A DNA stretch of 64,000 nt, taken from contig JXTC01000057.1 in the NCBI GenBank assembly GCA_002914845.1, positions 1,048,027 to 1,112,026 of the forward strand, read 5' to 3'. Source of the DNA: Trema orientale (taxonomy: Eukaryota > Streptophyta > Magnoliopsida > Rosales > Cannabaceae). Position numbers and translations under genes: made by a program. Below the pieces are notes generated by a model. It did no database searches, had not been told where the DNA came from, and worked only from the letters and a program-made list of their open reading frames with translations. Shown piece after piece: positions 24,172 to 38,140 of the stretch; positions within the stretch are counted from its first letter, which is position 1; each line of letters opens with the position of its first letter.

Positions 24172-24593
24172 TACTTGTGTACAGGAATGTCAATTTGCCC
24201 CAGAAGGGCGGAGGGGTGGGGGTGTCTAATTGGGGATTGGGGCGGGGATGAGGATAGAAATCCCTCCGCGGACAGGGGCGGGGCAGAATTGGGGAATAGA
24301 AAATATATTAAAAATAGGCATAAATAAGTATTTTAAAAGTTAAAAAATAATATTAGAAGTAATTTGTATTATTATAATTAATTTATTATTTTTAATCTTT
24401 TTATTTATTTATTTTTACTATTTTTTTTCATAAAAATGACTAAATAAGGAATCTGTCGAAAAATCCAACCCCAATAGGAATTTCCCGCCTCGCCCCCGAT
24501 CCCGTTTAATCGGAGATGTGGACGGGAGAGACGACGGGGACAAGGGGAGCATTTCTTGGCCCCGCCCTTTTCCTTTTACATCCTACTTGTGTA
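24172..24593. mobile_element. Foldback element with GC-rich arms
   Basis: A 402-bp element (24182-24583) is flanked by the perfect 10-bp repeat tacttgtgta (24172-24181 and 24584-24593). Its arms are strikingly G-rich on the left (24198-24300, many ggggcggggat-like words) and C-rich on the right (24470-24570, cccgcctcgcccccgatccc), so they pair in inverted orientation, around an AT-rich core. Runs of this G-rich type recur as MITEs in dicot genomes. The 10-bp flank fits a Mutator-like element; hAT (8 bp) is the alternative. Confidence 0.65.
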
Positions 24594-27125
24594 AATGACT
24601 AAAGTGTAATTAGTAATTATAGTACTTCTCAAACGATTTGGGATTATGCAAATATCTATTGATCATTCTGCAATCTCTAGAGGTACTGGTGTCATGTACT
24701 AAAACTAATATAAGTACTCGGTGTGATGATATGGGATCTCAAAGTTCGAATTTGAATCTGTACAAAAATATAAGTGAAATTAATCTTAATATGAGTAGCA
24801 ACATAGCTTCTTTACAGTAATGATTCGAGTTTTAAACTAGTAAACAATGCTTCATTTACGTTACATGACTTGACTCTTTTTTTTTTTATTAAATACATAT
24901 CGCACGGGAGATAGTCCTATTTAATTTTTGTAGCAGTTAAGTACATTCTAACTTTTCAAAATTGTATAATCTGAGGCATGTTGAGGCATGTTACTTTAAA
25001 CCATCAAATACCTTGTGGACAATTAGAATGAAAATAAATATTTAGGCCGCAAAAAGTTTTGTCATTTATTCCCTATATACGCACCCACACTAAATTCAAT
25101 TTCTGTTTTTGTGTTCTAAAAAATGAAACTTTTTTCCGCTAATTTCACTTTTATATTAACAGATAATAGAAAATGGAATTGTACTGACCGAGCCGAGTAA
25201 GTTCCTTAGTGTAGTGATGCTAAAAACCATGTTTCAATTTGTATTTCTTTTTCTTCCCGTTCGAACAAAAGCTAAACCATTCATAAAATCTGCGGACCAA
25301 TATGAGCCATACAAATTTATCCAACATTTCCACATTTATTTTTTTGAGCTGACTTTTCACTTGTTTGTTACAATTTCAAATGATGAGTAACTGCAACAAC
25401 AACGACAACTAAAAATAAAACTAAATAAAAATAATTAAAAAAATGTTTTGAAATATGATTTTTTGCAATTTTTATCTTTATTTTTTGATCTATCTAAAAT
25501 TATACTTCCATATTTAAAAGCTCTATAAATATTTACCACATATATTTATCTTTCATGTCCAAATTGACTAAAAAATTCTGCACAAATATAGAATACGAAT
25601 TAAGGATATTTTATTTATGCTGACAATAATTAAAAATTATTGAAAATAACTTTAAACAACTATAATAAATTACCAAATTTATACACAGAATGTAGAAATT
25701 TATAAAAATTTTAAATATAGAGATATAATTTTATACAAACTAAAATATAAGATTAAAACTGTAAAAAGACTATACTTGAGGGTATTTTTTTTTAATATAT
25801 AATTAACCTTCAAATGATGGTCAAATAATACAAAAACAAGACACCACTATTGATAATAAACCCCTTTTCATATGCATCGAGATAAAAATAAGTTAAATAA
25901 AATGTAAATCCTAATAACCACTGTAGTACTTAGCTGAGCTCAGCCTAGCAAGTGTTCCATAACCATTCAAAAATCAAGATCAACGGTCGAATGGAGACTA
26001 ACTAATTTTTGAAGATGGTCGGGAAAGCAGTAGGAAACTTACAAAGCCACATATCTTATAGAACAAGTAACTATTTTTTAAAAAAAAAATTATAAATACT
26101 TTTCAATTTTGATTTTATATTAAGGTCCTTTTGACTTGTACCATTACATGCATCGCAACTTCCAATCATTACATTCACAATTACCAATTTGCCTTTCCAA
26201 TCAAGGGACCTATTTGACCAAAGTGCCCTCTCTCTCTCTCTCTGTAGATTTCGCTTTTTGTTAATTTTTTTTTCTCTTTTAAATAGATTATTTGATTTTA
26301 ACTGGTGAAATATCAATATCATCTGTATAATACACAATGAATTGAAGAAAAAAGTTCTGAAACACCTTACGGTGATAAGACAAGTGAATTTTACTAGTAA
26401 TCTCATATTTTTCAGACGTCTGTTATGTTATTAGTACTATAAGATATCTCACAACTAAGATATCTCATAACGTTATTTATGGATTAAATTTACAGAGTAA
26501 AATTCAAATTTTTACGAGTAAATCTCACATTTTTCATTGTTTCTTATTGATAAGAACTGTACACTAATTTAAATAAAGAAAGTGTAAGATATTTTTTTTT
26601 CTTTTTCCATTAAACATACTAAAAATAAAATACGTTGTTCTTTGAAACTATAATACCATAAACATTTCTCAACTATGGAGAGGAATAGAGGATTCATCTT
26701 TGACCGAACTAGACAATTATTTTAAGTAATCTTCAAGCTAAAAAAGTAAAATAACAATAAAACGGACAAAATAGATTACATTGTCCTAACCGGGAAAAAA
26801 TACTGTGTTTTTCATCCTTATACGCGTTGACCATTCGACGTATCGGAGAACGAGTGGCAAATTCGTGAATAAATCAAAAGCCATGACCGATTCTACTTCC
26901 ACCACCCTGACGGCTTCGCACATACAAAACCGCGCCTTTTTAAACAGACTTCACTCGAGCTATATTGTATGGTAATAATACACAGCTTGCTTGAGAACCT
27001 TAGAGCATCAATCATCACCTTAATACCATTTATCACCTCTTTTTTTTTTTTTTTCTTTAATTCAAAAAAAAAAAGGAAAAAGAAAAGTGAAATTACCAAA
27101 TTATGCTCTGAAAATCATCAAAGTC
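24594..27125. other. Intergenic upstream of the first ABCA2-type gene
   Basis: AT-rich, without recognisable genes. A CT run is at 26226-26242. The final 250 bases should contain the promoter and leader of the ABCA gene, with T- and A-runs at 27041-27074. Confidence 0.4.
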
Positions 27126-30100
27126 ATGGAGTTACAGAGCGGTGTCCGATTACTGTTTCAACAGTACAAGGCGCTGTTCAGGAAGAACTTCTTGCTCTCA
27201 TGGCGGAACAGGAGAGCCACGTTCCTCCAGATATTCGCCTCTCTCTTCTTCATCTTCCTCATCTTCGCGATCCAGAAGGCCATCGAGGCTCGCTTCTCTT
27301 CCTCCACCGCCTACAAGAGCGTCGCCGACCCCGAACCCCTCCTCTCCTTCCCGATCCCGCCATGTGAGGACAAGTTCTATGTCAAGCTCCCCTGCCTCGA
27401 CTTCGTCTGGAGCGGAAATGGGAGCGCTAGGGTTTCAAGCATTGTCGACGCCATTAGAGCCAATAATCCTGGCAGGCCGATTCCTGCCGATAAGGTAATG
27501 TAATTTTGAAATTAACGTTTTTTTTTTTTTCTCCCTGTTCTGTTCTGTTTGGTTGCTGAGAAAATTACAGTAGAAATTGAAAAGAAAGTTGTATAGAATC
27601 TTGGTTCCCCTTTGGGTTGTTTTATTTTTCTGTTATAATAGTTTGTGTTGAATCTGTAGTGGAGGCCACGTGGCGGGTTACAGTCTGGTTTTGGGATTTT
27701 GTTCTTTTGGAAAGATTACAAACGGAAAATCCAATTAAAAAAAAAAGAACAACAATATTTTTTTACAACTTTAAATATTAAAAATATATAGAGCGAATAA
27801 AGACGAATTAAATGGTAGCATTTATTTTTATAATTCATGATGAGATTGAAATGTTAACGGTTAATATTAGTTTTCCTGTCGATATAGAATGGAAAAAAAA
27901 AAAAAAAAAAAAATCCGACTGAGTAACACCCTATGAAAAAATGTAAGTGAGAGATATGTTACATCAATGATTATAGAAATTGTTGTGTATGTGCTATTGT
28001 TTTGGGCAGGCCAAACAATTTAGAACAGCAGATGAAGTAGATGAATATCTGTATAATAATCCCATGACCTGTCCCGGAGCTTTGCATTTTTTGGAGAGAA
28101 ACGGTACTGTAATAAGCTATGGCATTCAGACTAATTCAACGACCCTGGCAAAGCGTGGAGTTTTTGAAGACCCCACGTTCAAGTTTCAAATCCCACTCCA
28201 GATTGCAGCTGAGCGTGAAATTGCAAGGTCTCTTATTGGAGGTATTGGATTTTATGGTTTAGTCTTCTATGTTTTATTTTGCAAGAAGTTACTTGTTTAT
28301 GGCTTGGACTGATATGTCACTTTATGTCATGACTTCATTTTTAATTTTTTAGTGCCAAACTTTAGCTGGGTTGCCACACTTAAGGAATTTGCACACCCTG
28401 CTCTGGAAATCTTCTCTGCATTGGATACAGTGGGACCAGCCTTTTTCCTTGCAACTGCCATGTTCGGATTCGTATTTCAGATGAGTTCTTTGATCACGGA
28501 GAAAGAACTGAAACTGCGGCAGGTGTTAATTTCGCCTTGTACACTTGCCTTAATGAACTAGTTTTTAAAAATCAGTTTGTAATTCTGCTGTCTTGGTCTT
28601 TTCAACCTGCAGGCCATGAGTATGATGGGTCTTTATGATTCTGCTTACTGGTTGTCATGGCTCACATGGGAGGGAATTCTTGCGCTTCTCTCTTCACTTT
28701 TTATCGTTCTCTTTGGCATGATGTTTCAGTTTGACTTCTTCTTGAACAACAGTTTTGCTGTTGTATTTCTCGTGTTCTTTCTGTTCCAACTCAATATGGT
28801 AAGACTAATTCATGTGACTACTATATGTAATAGTTCTATTTATGCTGCTCCTTGTGATTTCCTCTCTTATTCAAATGCTTTCTTGTCGAAACTAACCCCT
28901 TATTAATTTCTCTTACTTTGGATCACAGCTTGGTTTTGCCTTCATGTTGTCAGCCTTCATAACCAAGGCATCTTCATCTACAACTGCCGGTTTCTTTATA
29001 TTTATTATTGGCTTTGTAACCCAGGTAAGCTTCCCTTTATTATGTTTTGTAGATTAAAGAAGAGGAGTTGATGCAGACAAAACAAGAGTATTTTAAAAAT
29101 ATTATTATTACTACTATTAATTAAACTTTTATTTAATTATTAGGTTTGTTTTAATTTTGAGTAACTAGTTTTTAAGTTTCCTGCATTCATAGTTTCTAGA
29201 ATTTGTCTAGTTTCCTAGTTGTGTCCAATTACCTATCTATAAATAGATTCAGCTATGCAATTTCTTTTTAGACTACGAATGAATAAATATTGACTCTTTA
29301 GTATTTTCTCCCTTATGATTGTTCTGATTCTCTCTTGAATTCCTGTCTAGTTCTATTGCTTTTCCACCAATTCATCTATTTCTGCCTAAATTCTCACTCT
29401 TTGCTCATCTACCTATTCTCTTTTTAATTTCTGATTTTATCCTACATCAAGAATAATCATTAAATTAGTAACAACAGATTCAATCTTGTCATCGCAGCTT
29501 GTTACAGCATTTGGATTTCCCTACGCCAAAAGTATATCTAAACAATACAGAATCATTTGGTCATTCTTCCCGCCAAATCTTCTAGCTGAAGCTCTAACCT
29601 TGCTTGCTAAAGCAACTTCCACTCCTCAAGATGTTGGGATTAGCTGGAGTAGACGAGCAAAGTGCGCGCCAAATGATGATGAGTGTGTGATAACAATTGT
29701 ATGTGAAAAAGTTTATGCTTAAAGTTTTGAATTCAGTGTCGTATTTGACAAGTTCTTAGCAGTCACCTATATTTCATTTACTGATTTAGATTTAAATTTC
29801 CTCCACAGGATGATATTTATAAGTGGCTGGTGGCTACATTCTTCGTTTGGTTTATGTTGGCAATCTACTTTGATAACATCATCCCTAATGTATCAGGTGT
29901 AAGAAAATCTGTGTTTTACTTTTTAAATCCTGGGTACTGGCTAGGAAGAAGTGGAAACAAAGTGAAAGGTAAACTGAGTTTGAATTATGCTTTTACTCGA
30001 GTTTTCCTCGAAGATTGATACTTGCAACTTAATGCATTCTCCGGTTCTGTTGACAGAGGGTGGCATTTGTAGTTGCATAGGCTCTGTTCCACCAGAGGAA

Positions 30101-30976
30101 GTTATTTCCCCAGATGATGAAGATGTCCTTGAAGAGGAGAACCTAGTAAAACAACAAACTAAGGATGGTGTTAATGATCCAAACATTGCTGTTCAGATAC
30201 GTGGCCTAAGAAAAACATACCCTGGGTCAACAAACATTGGTTGCTGTAAATGCAAGAAAAATTCACCTTACCAAGCTCTCAGGGTAAATATCTGCATTCA
30301 ATTTTAGTTGTTAGTGAGGTTGGTGATAGTCACGAATATGGATTTGGTTGGTTATACTTATGTGGGGTGCTCTGGCAAATTTCATTTAGTGCTAGATGCT
30401 TCTATCCAGCAGAATGTAGCTACTGAAAAAATGCTGCTTGCGTCTAGCCGTATGGATATTTCACGATCAAAATAGTTTGTTCTTTTTTCCTGGTTTTGTT
30501 TTAATTTTCCATAAAGGAGCCAAAAACGGAAAACTTATTATAAAGAAAAAATAAAATGCAAAAGAAATGTGAAGTTATGTTCTGATTTCTCGTTTGTTTA
30601 TTTATTTATTTAGTTTGAAAAAAATAGCATAGCAACAAGCTGATTATATTTTTCTATAACCTTCAGGGCTTGTGGGTAAACTTTGCAAAAGATCAGCTAT
30701 TTTGTCTACTTGGACCCAACGGAGCAGGGAAGACCACAGCAATTAATTGTTTGACTGGAATCACCCCAGTGACTAGTGGAGATGGTAACATTTTTATTAT
30801 TGTTGTGTTTATCGATCAATTTATTGGTGATATTTGCCAGTTTGAGTGTAATCTTACTCTGCTTTTATTGTGTTGGGAACTACCATTGCTAATAGCATTG
30901 ATATATGGGTTATCTGTACGAAGCTCCATTGGCATGTCTAAAATTCGAAAATTGATAGGAGTTTGTCCCCAGGTGA

Positions 30977-31016
<40 letters not shown>

Positions 31017-32795
31017 TATGGGTTTCCTTTTTATTCTCCGTTCAACAGAGCATACCTGATTGCTTTCTTGTCAAGAATATAAGTAGTGTTCACCATTTAA
31101 CAGTATTGAGAAAACTGACTGGACTATCTTTGTATTATTTGATAGTTCGATATTCTCTGGGATGCACTTTCTGGGAAGGAGCACCTCCATCTCTTTGCTA
31201 GTATTAAGGGTCTACGCCCATCCTCAATTAAATCGGTATGTGAACAAGTAGTGTGTGTGTGTGTTTCATTTCCCACATGCTTTGTTATTCACAGATGTTA
31301 AGATGTCTAACTATCTTGATATTAGTACCATTGTTAAGCAAAATGACTCTTCAGATTCTGCATTTTTACTTGATTGCTCTTCTGAAATGCAGGTTACTGA
31401 AAAATCACTTGCGGAAGTGAGACTCACTGAGGCAGCCAAAATGAGAGCTGGCAGTTATAGTGGAGGAATGAAACGTCGACTCAGTGTTGCGATAGCCCTT
31501 ATTGGTGATCCAAAATTAGTCATATTAGATGAACCTGTATGCAGTTGAAACTATTTTTCTTTATTGCTCAATTTTTCCTCCTGTGTTTTCATTGCTTGTC
31601 AGATTAGTTAACTGACCTATTAAGCAATTCTCATTTTGATGTGCAGACAACTGGTATGGATCCAATAACAAGAAGACATGTATGGGATATTATAGAGAAT
31701 GCTAAGAAAGGGCGTGCAATAGTCCTAACAACACACTCAATGGAAGAAGCTGACATCCTAAGTGACCGGATTGGAATTATGGCAAAGGGTAGGCTCCGCT
31801 GCATTGGAACCTCGATCAGATTGAAGTCACGTTTCGGGACTGGTTTTATTGCTAATGTGAGCTTCGCTAGTAGCACCAATGGCCAAAGTACTCCCAACGG
31901 AGGCGTAGTTAGTACAGCTCATCATGAGGCTGTGAAGCAGTTCTTTAAGCACGTATGTTGACTAAGTCAATCGTTCAAGTTTTTTCTCTCACTAATGAAT
32001 GTTTCAATATCTAACTTGAGGAATGTTTTGACAGTATTTAAATGTTGTACCAAAGGAGGAGAACAAATCCTTCTTGACTTTTGTTATTCCTCATGATAGA
32101 GAGGTGCTTTTGCCGGTAAGTCTATATACTTTTGTCCCTCCATTTCTGTGTTTTATGCTTGCATTTTTTCGCTTTTCAATCTTCTTGTTATCCTCACTGT
32201 TCCTCCGGCTTAATTTCTGTTTCTTTGGGTTTATAATGTTTGAACAGAACTTTTTTACGGAGCTCCAAGAGAGGGCCAATGAATTTGGTATAGCTGACAT
32301 TCAACTTGGACTCACAACTCTTGAAGAAGTTTTCTTGAACATCGCGAAGCAAGCTGAACTAGAAACTGCGACAGCTGAGGGTAGATTGGTTACTCTTACT
32401 CTAACAACATCTGGAACATCGATTGAGGTAAAGCCTGATTCACTGCTTTGTTCTTATTGTTTTTTGTTGTTCTTTTTGTAAAATATGAATTTGAAGCACT
32501 CTAATATTGTACTGCAATGGTAATGCAGATACCAGTGGGAGCTAGGTTCGTGGGAATTCCAGGAACTGAATCTGCAGAGAATCCTAGAGGGAACATGGTA
32601 GAAGTATACTGGGACCAAGATGAATCCGGTACCCTCTGCATCTCTGGCCACTCTGATGAAACACCAATACCTCCCAACATTGAACCACTGGCATCTTTAG
32701 CACCCGCTCCACGCAGGGGTATCTTAGGCCGAGGAGGAGTAGCTCGCGGCATTGTGCTTGATCCCGATCAAATCATCGGCAGTAATTCTCATTGA
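27126..32795 (+). CDS. ABC transporter A family, ABCA2-type, copy 1 (16 exons)
   Basis: Exons: 27126-27494, 28010-28241, 28353-28522, 28613-28798, 28929-29024, 29498-29698, 29809-29968, 30057-30283, 30667-30784, 30896-30972, 31146-31235, 31393-31536, 31647-31952, 32035-32115, 32248-32427, 32529-32795. All introns are GT-AG and the 2904 nt give 967 residues with no break. The frame is open to a GTG at 27087, but the first ATG is 27126 (MELQSGVRLLFQQYKALF). N-terminal membrane segment about 31-48; luminal region with IPPCEDKFYVKLPC and NNPGRPIP; five more membrane segments (about 235-445). The linker has ICSCIG and GCCKCKK. ATPase motifs: Walker A GPNGAGKT (563-570), signature YSGGM (664-668), Walker B LVILDE (684-689), H-loop His720. 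The C-terminal LGRGGVARG is typical of Arabidopsis ABCA2-like proteins. A half transporter, expected to dimerise in a membrane; substrate unknown. Confidence 0.92.
29030..29490. repeat. LTR-like insertion in intron 5 of ABCA2-type copy 1
   Basis: Intron 5 (29025-29497) is 473 bp, against 95 and 76 bp in the other two copies. The extra sequence contains a TATA-like ctataaatag near 29239 and aatgaataaatatt near 29280, the usual promoter and polyadenylation cues of an LTR. Ends are not defined. Confidence 0.35.
30979..31018. repeat. CT/CA compound microsatellite
   Basis: A run of CT followed by CA in intron 10 of ABCA2-type copy 1. Confidence 0.85.
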
Positions 32796-32850
32796 TGCAT
32801 CTACCTACAAACTCGTTAGAGGTTCAAATTATTTTATTTATACAGCTTCT

Positions 32851-33760
32851 TGTTAGGAAATATGCCCGAAAAGAATGTAATCAGATATCTTATTTGTTGA
32901 GATATTTAATCTGTTGGTTGATTGATGAATAAAAATTATATTTTCTTGTGGTCGCATATATTTGTTTTTTTTTTTTATGCAATTTAAATATAATAATATT
33001 TCATTAGTTATTAATGTGATTTTAAACTAAGTATATAATTGTTACGTACAAGAGGATTTGGTTTAAGGATAATAATCTAAAATAGTTCATAATTATTGAA
33101 TAAAGTAACTCTAAATGTGTAGATATCACGACAGAAGCAATACATATATTATAGATCACATAAAACTAAACCAAGATGAAATTGAATTTTTAGGAAACTC
33201 CATTAGAATTGCAAAGTTCACATTCATCAACTGATGATCATATACTGATTGATCTTAATTCTAAGTAATTAATGAGCTCCTCTTTATCATGTTGTGTCTT
33301 TTGATTTACATGGGTGGGATCTATTATAATAATGGACCAATATTTTTGTATTTTAGACATGTAATGTTATAGATGGCTAGGTGCATATTTCACATATGTG
33401 AATCTACTCCTTTATGTACAGATTCAAGTTTTGGATAACAAGATAATAGTTAATAGAACTTAATAATTTATAATTAGTTGTAAATTAATTATTTATCAGA
33501 GGATTAACGATATTTAAGAATAAAGAAGTAATTAGAGAGATTAACAGACTTAGACTTAAATCTTATTATGAACATCTAGTATAGAGTCAACTTATATGTA
33601 ATGATTATATCAATAGACTATTCATAACTTCCTGAGTGAGTAAACTTTATCAATAATATTAAGAGTGTAACTTTGGAATTTTAGTGGAGCAATCCAGGAA
33701 TTAATAAATTATATTTGTTGATTAAAATTTTAATTAATAAAGAGTTTTTTTAGCTAAATA
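32851..33760 (+). mobile_element. LTR-like sequence just after ABCA2-type copy 1
   Basis: It begins TGTTAGGAAATATGCCC at 32851, a typical start of a plant Copia LTR, only 55 bases after the stop codon. It continues with gaataaaaattatatttt and tggaattttagtgg-type words also usual in such LTRs. The 3' end is not clear and no internal coding region follows. If correct, it supplies or disrupts the 3' UTR of the ABCA gene. Confidence 0.45.
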
Positions 33761-33909
33761 ACCGAATTTCGGATCATAATTTACAAAATGGTTGTTTTTT
33801 TAAATACTGTTAAAAAATGGACGAATTTTGAAAATTATTTAAAAATAAACGTTTTTCATATTTAATATATCAAAATATATTGATTTATTTTTTAAAAAAA
33901 TAAATTATT

Positions 33910-35418
33910 TTCCGTAATAATAAAAGGATCTAGTTGACGAGACGAATAAACTGACCATAATGTCAACTAGAGGTTAGATATAGAAAATGAGAAGTTAAAA
34001 ATAATAATGGTAATAGAAATAATATAGTGAAAGAACACGAAATCCCGAACTTGTATCATAGGTCAAGCACAGAGTTCGAAGAGAGTAGCTCAGGGCCCAC
34101 AGATCACTAAAGTACAAGAGTTTGAAACTGCATGTAAGAAGCTTGCTATACAAGTTAGTAGTAACATAAAAATATTAAGATATTAGGAAGGTGGTATAAA
34201 AGTAATTATGGTATAGAAAATGATATAAAGTAACTATTGGGCCTAGAATATGTAAATAAGTAAAAATGGGCCTAAAAATGGATATACACAAGATTACCCA
34301 AGCCTGTATGAATATTTAGAGATATAACAACACTATAAAACTTGTTGAGCAAGTTTTATATATAGACAAACAAAAATGTAAGAACTATTGAAGAAATAAT
34401 GACATGCAAGGATATGTATATGAATAGAAATGAAATAAAGGAAATGGACCACAACGTGGTCACAGATTAAGAAGTGAGAAGACAATATGCTGATGATGAT
34501 ATTGGTAGTTATGGGTTTAAGAGAAGATAAAAGGTGATGATGGTGTAGATAATGGTATACATGGTGGCGTAGATGGTGGTGTAGCCGAGAGATAGCGATG
34601 AAATTGGGAATTTGGTGACTTCGGATGGGCATAAGAACATAAAGATGAGAATAAGAACAATAATAATACCAAAGAGAGAGAACTCGATTTCTAAAGCAAA
34701 GAAAGAAAGGAGTATTGTATTAATGGTTTGTGAGCTTCAGTTGAAGGAGAGAACAAGAGAGAGAGAGGGCTCGGTTGAGAGGAAAAAAAAAGAAGAAAAT
34801 GGTTTGTATTAAAATGAACTGAATCCTTTTCAAATGATGGGAGTTACTCCTATTTATAGGCAAGTATTGCCTTGTATTACAAGGGGTTTTAAACTAGAAG
34901 TAGATGAGGTGTCAGTTTTTTGTTGGTTAGACCAACTTGTGTTGCAAGTACTTATGTTACTAGGCCTTGGGGTGTAAGTTAAATACATCCGAAAGCTTCT
35001 AAGCGACTTGTCCTTGAAGTACTTGAGCTACAAGATCTTAGGGCACAGGTTAGAGGCTTCTAGAAGTCTCTAGAATCATGAGAATGTCTTGAAATCAAAG
35101 TCGGCAGCTTGTAAACAAAGATAAGGGCCTCTGAGAATGACATGTAGTTTAGTCCCAAACGACGTGTAGTTCTCCTTGTACGACAAGTAGTTTGTACACG
35201 AAGAGAGGGTCTCAAAATGACTTGTAGCATTGTGCAAACGACATGTAGTTTAAGCTGTATCACACATTATTTTTTTCAAGCTGCTTGTCGTTTGTCTTGA
35301 GGAGTGTGTCATCCAACTAATCTTCATTAAGCTCCTTAATCAAGTGTTTAATCAACGCTTAATCTATGCTTTAAGATTAATTCCAAAAATTGGAAAAACC
35401 CCAAAACACTAACCAAAA
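33910..35418 (-). mobile_element. Truncated LTR, inverted relative of the LTR at 50827
   Basis: Read on the minus strand it matches 50827-52500 in order: the ggtttttccaatttttgg start, a gcctataaatagg TATA region (34850-34862 on plus), an antisense CT region, and gaacacgaaatcccgaactt with the ctagttgacgagacgaataaac block (33930-34065). The last 350 bases of the full copy are missing. No reading frame of retroviral type is present. Confidence 0.6.
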
Positions 35419-35570
35419 GGGGGAAAAAAACAAAAAAAAAAAAAAAAGATAAAAAGAGAGAACCATATTCATATTTTCTTTTTCTTTCTTTTTCCTTTTT
35501 TTTTTTTAAAAAAAAAAGAGTATCTTTAGGTTTTAATTTATACTTTTCATTTTTTTATTTCCCAAAATTA

Positions 35571-35850
35571 TCAATGATTAGTGTATGAATAAGTAACATT
35601 TTAAAAATGCCACTAAATCTAAAAAATCTAAATGTTAATAATATTTGAAAGATGCCACTAAAATTAAATTTTAGTGACATTTTTAAAAATGGTACTAAAT
35701 CTTAATTTTGAAAGATGTATTTAAAAGGTCCTTGTTATAAATTAATGACATTTTTTGCAGTATTCCAATAAATGTTATTATAGTGAAAATTTTAAGGTTG
35801 ATGCCACCAAATGAAATATCACAAATTCATATTTTTGTTGTAATGGGTAT
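35571..35850. repeat. CACTA-like subterminal repeat cluster
   Basis: Repeated gccactaaa and tttagtgacattttt words, including a near-perfect hairpin centred at 35666 (gatgccactaaaatt against aattttagtgacatt). Such inverted words are typical of the subterminal region of CACTA-type DNA transposons, but no CACTA end is visible. Confidence 0.35.
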
Positions 35851-38140
35851 AAAATATAACTAATATTCCTTAAAAAATTATATTTAGCATCATCATGCAT
35901 CATTTATTACAGGTAGCATATAAGCATGAATGGAGTATGAAAGCGGAAACTACCAGCTTAATCACGAAAGAATGACGTGAAAAATATCTTATGATAATAA
36001 GATTTCGCTTATTCAATTGCGTGACTTATCTTTTTTTTTTTTTTTGAAGTGTTGACTTATCCTAATTATTATTCTTAGAATTTAGTAGGGAAGGTATATA
36101 CGGCAATATTTTCATTCCTTAATATTAGAAAATAAGCAACAAAACCAATGTGAATATGATTTTAATTTATGGCTTTGGCTTCGGCTAATCGTTAAATAAA
36201 AACAAGGCCAAATTCCACGAGGAAATAAACAATATTTAAGGAGCATAATCGTATCAAATCAAAGATTATTCTTTTATGGATTTTCTTTTAATTCTCAGCG
36301 ACTCATGTTATATTCCAGCCACGTTTATATTAATTCAAATTTAATTTCTAAATTGTATTCCCAATATTATTTGGTTCACATGTACATTATAATAACTCCT
36401 GAAGATAGTCCCCCCAAAAAAAGGCCAGCTTCCATATCAACTATGACAAATCAATGTAAAATTTTCTTGAAGTACAAGATATTATTTACCTCCATTGATA
36501 GATCAAATCCCAAAAGTACTTGTTCTGATGCTTTCGAGGTCTCTACAATTTAGAAACACATATACGTGTAATGAGCCCTGAAAATTAAGATAGGGTGATT
36601 ATATTCACACTAAATTATTATTAAAAAAGAAAAAAAGATTTAAAAAAAAATTAAAAACACGCACCTCTTTTCTCCCTGTATTTCAATCTATTTCTTCATG
36701 ATCATGATCATGATCACCAATATCCACCAATAAGATCACCTTAAAGTGAAAAACAGAAGAACAATTTTTAGTTTTCAATTGCTACAAATATTTTGCTTAT
36801 ATAAAAGAGAAAAGTATATTATTCATTTCTCATAGAAAGTGCAAGAGTATATTAGAATAATGTTGCTGAAGAAACTCAGACCGTAACTCATAATTTCGTG
36901 TTAAAATACTTCTTTAATTGAAGATTTTCATTTTAGTTTCTTTCTCTTGTTCTTTATATTGCTCAACTTTTCGAAGTTATTCCATCACTCTTTTCTATAA
37001 TTGCTTAGATTTTGTATATGGCTCTTGACAATATCCTTCTCGGTAATATAAAATCCATTAAAAGGGGAAATAAATCTAAGTACGTACAGGCGTACTAAAC
37101 CCTGACAAAAAGAAAAAGGAAGATTAAAAGTGGTAAGATCAGCTCAAGTTGCAAAACTATGAATATTGTTGGGGACAATACATTATTGTACATAATCATG
37201 TGACAAAACATTTTCGTTATACAAGGAAAAACAGAATTCAAGGTCCAGTGCTTTTCTTTTTTCATATTTAAATTTATATATATAAATATTATGTACATAC
37301 AACTATTAAAATAAACTATAATAAAAAATAAAATTAGAAAAAATAAAAACAAAAACAAAAACAAACAAACAAACAAAAAAAAAACAAAAACAAAACAAAA
37401 CATTACGCGAGGTGCTTAGACTTGGCACCACCTCCAATTTCAACTAGGTTAATACTCCTAAATTTGTCGTGTTGAAGAGGGTGAGAAGAAAAGAATATAA
37501 AAGATGGCTGGGTATGAGCAGGAAAAAATGAGAGAGATAGAAAGATAGGTGAGAAGTGAAAAGACAAAATTAGATTAAATAAGGGATAGTTTAGAAAAAT
37601 TAATTAGGGTAGTAGTTAGATTCGAAAGTTTAAATCAGAGAGTAGTTTTAAAAATACTATGGAAAGAGCCCGAAAAAGAAAGAGGGTTAATTTTTTTCCC
37701 TTGTTTTAGAAAATAGATAGATATTTTTAGGTTTTATAAGAACAAAGTGTGTTAAAGATGGTATTTAATTAAAATTAAAGGTATATTTTTGGGATTCCCT
37801 AATTAATAATGTAGGACCTATCTAATTTTGTTTTCTTCTTAGCCTTGACAAATGAATTGTGAATTTATCACATTAATATAGCAAAACTTTTTAATCTATT
37901 TGTCAACAAGTAAACCAATTTTCTTCCTGTTAGTGCAAAAGTTCTATCCAATTTTATTCTTGTTAGTGCAAACGTAGAAAAAATACTTTGTAAGAATAAT
38001 CATTCCATTCCAATAGCCATCCATCAAATCAAATCAACTGTATGGATACAATAATTTATGAAAATGTAGGTTTCACATATAGAAATACTATATCACGTTC
38101 TAAACACCATATATGTAGCCTTTGGTATTTTCCTCACATA
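35851..38140. other. AT-rich intergenic, nothing recognised
   Basis: Contains A/C-rich low complexity at 37330-37400. No gene-like frame. Confidence 0.4.

Noticed and set aside
27087..27125. Upstream GTG start giving a 13-residue longer ABCA2-type copy 1
   Set aside because: The ATG at 27126 gives MELQSG, matching the N-termini of the sister genes.
27142..27498. Serine- and proline-rich frame overlapping exon 1 of ABCA2-type copy 1
   Set aside because: It is a shadow of the true frame in GC-rich coding sequence; the real exon is confirmed by the sister genes.
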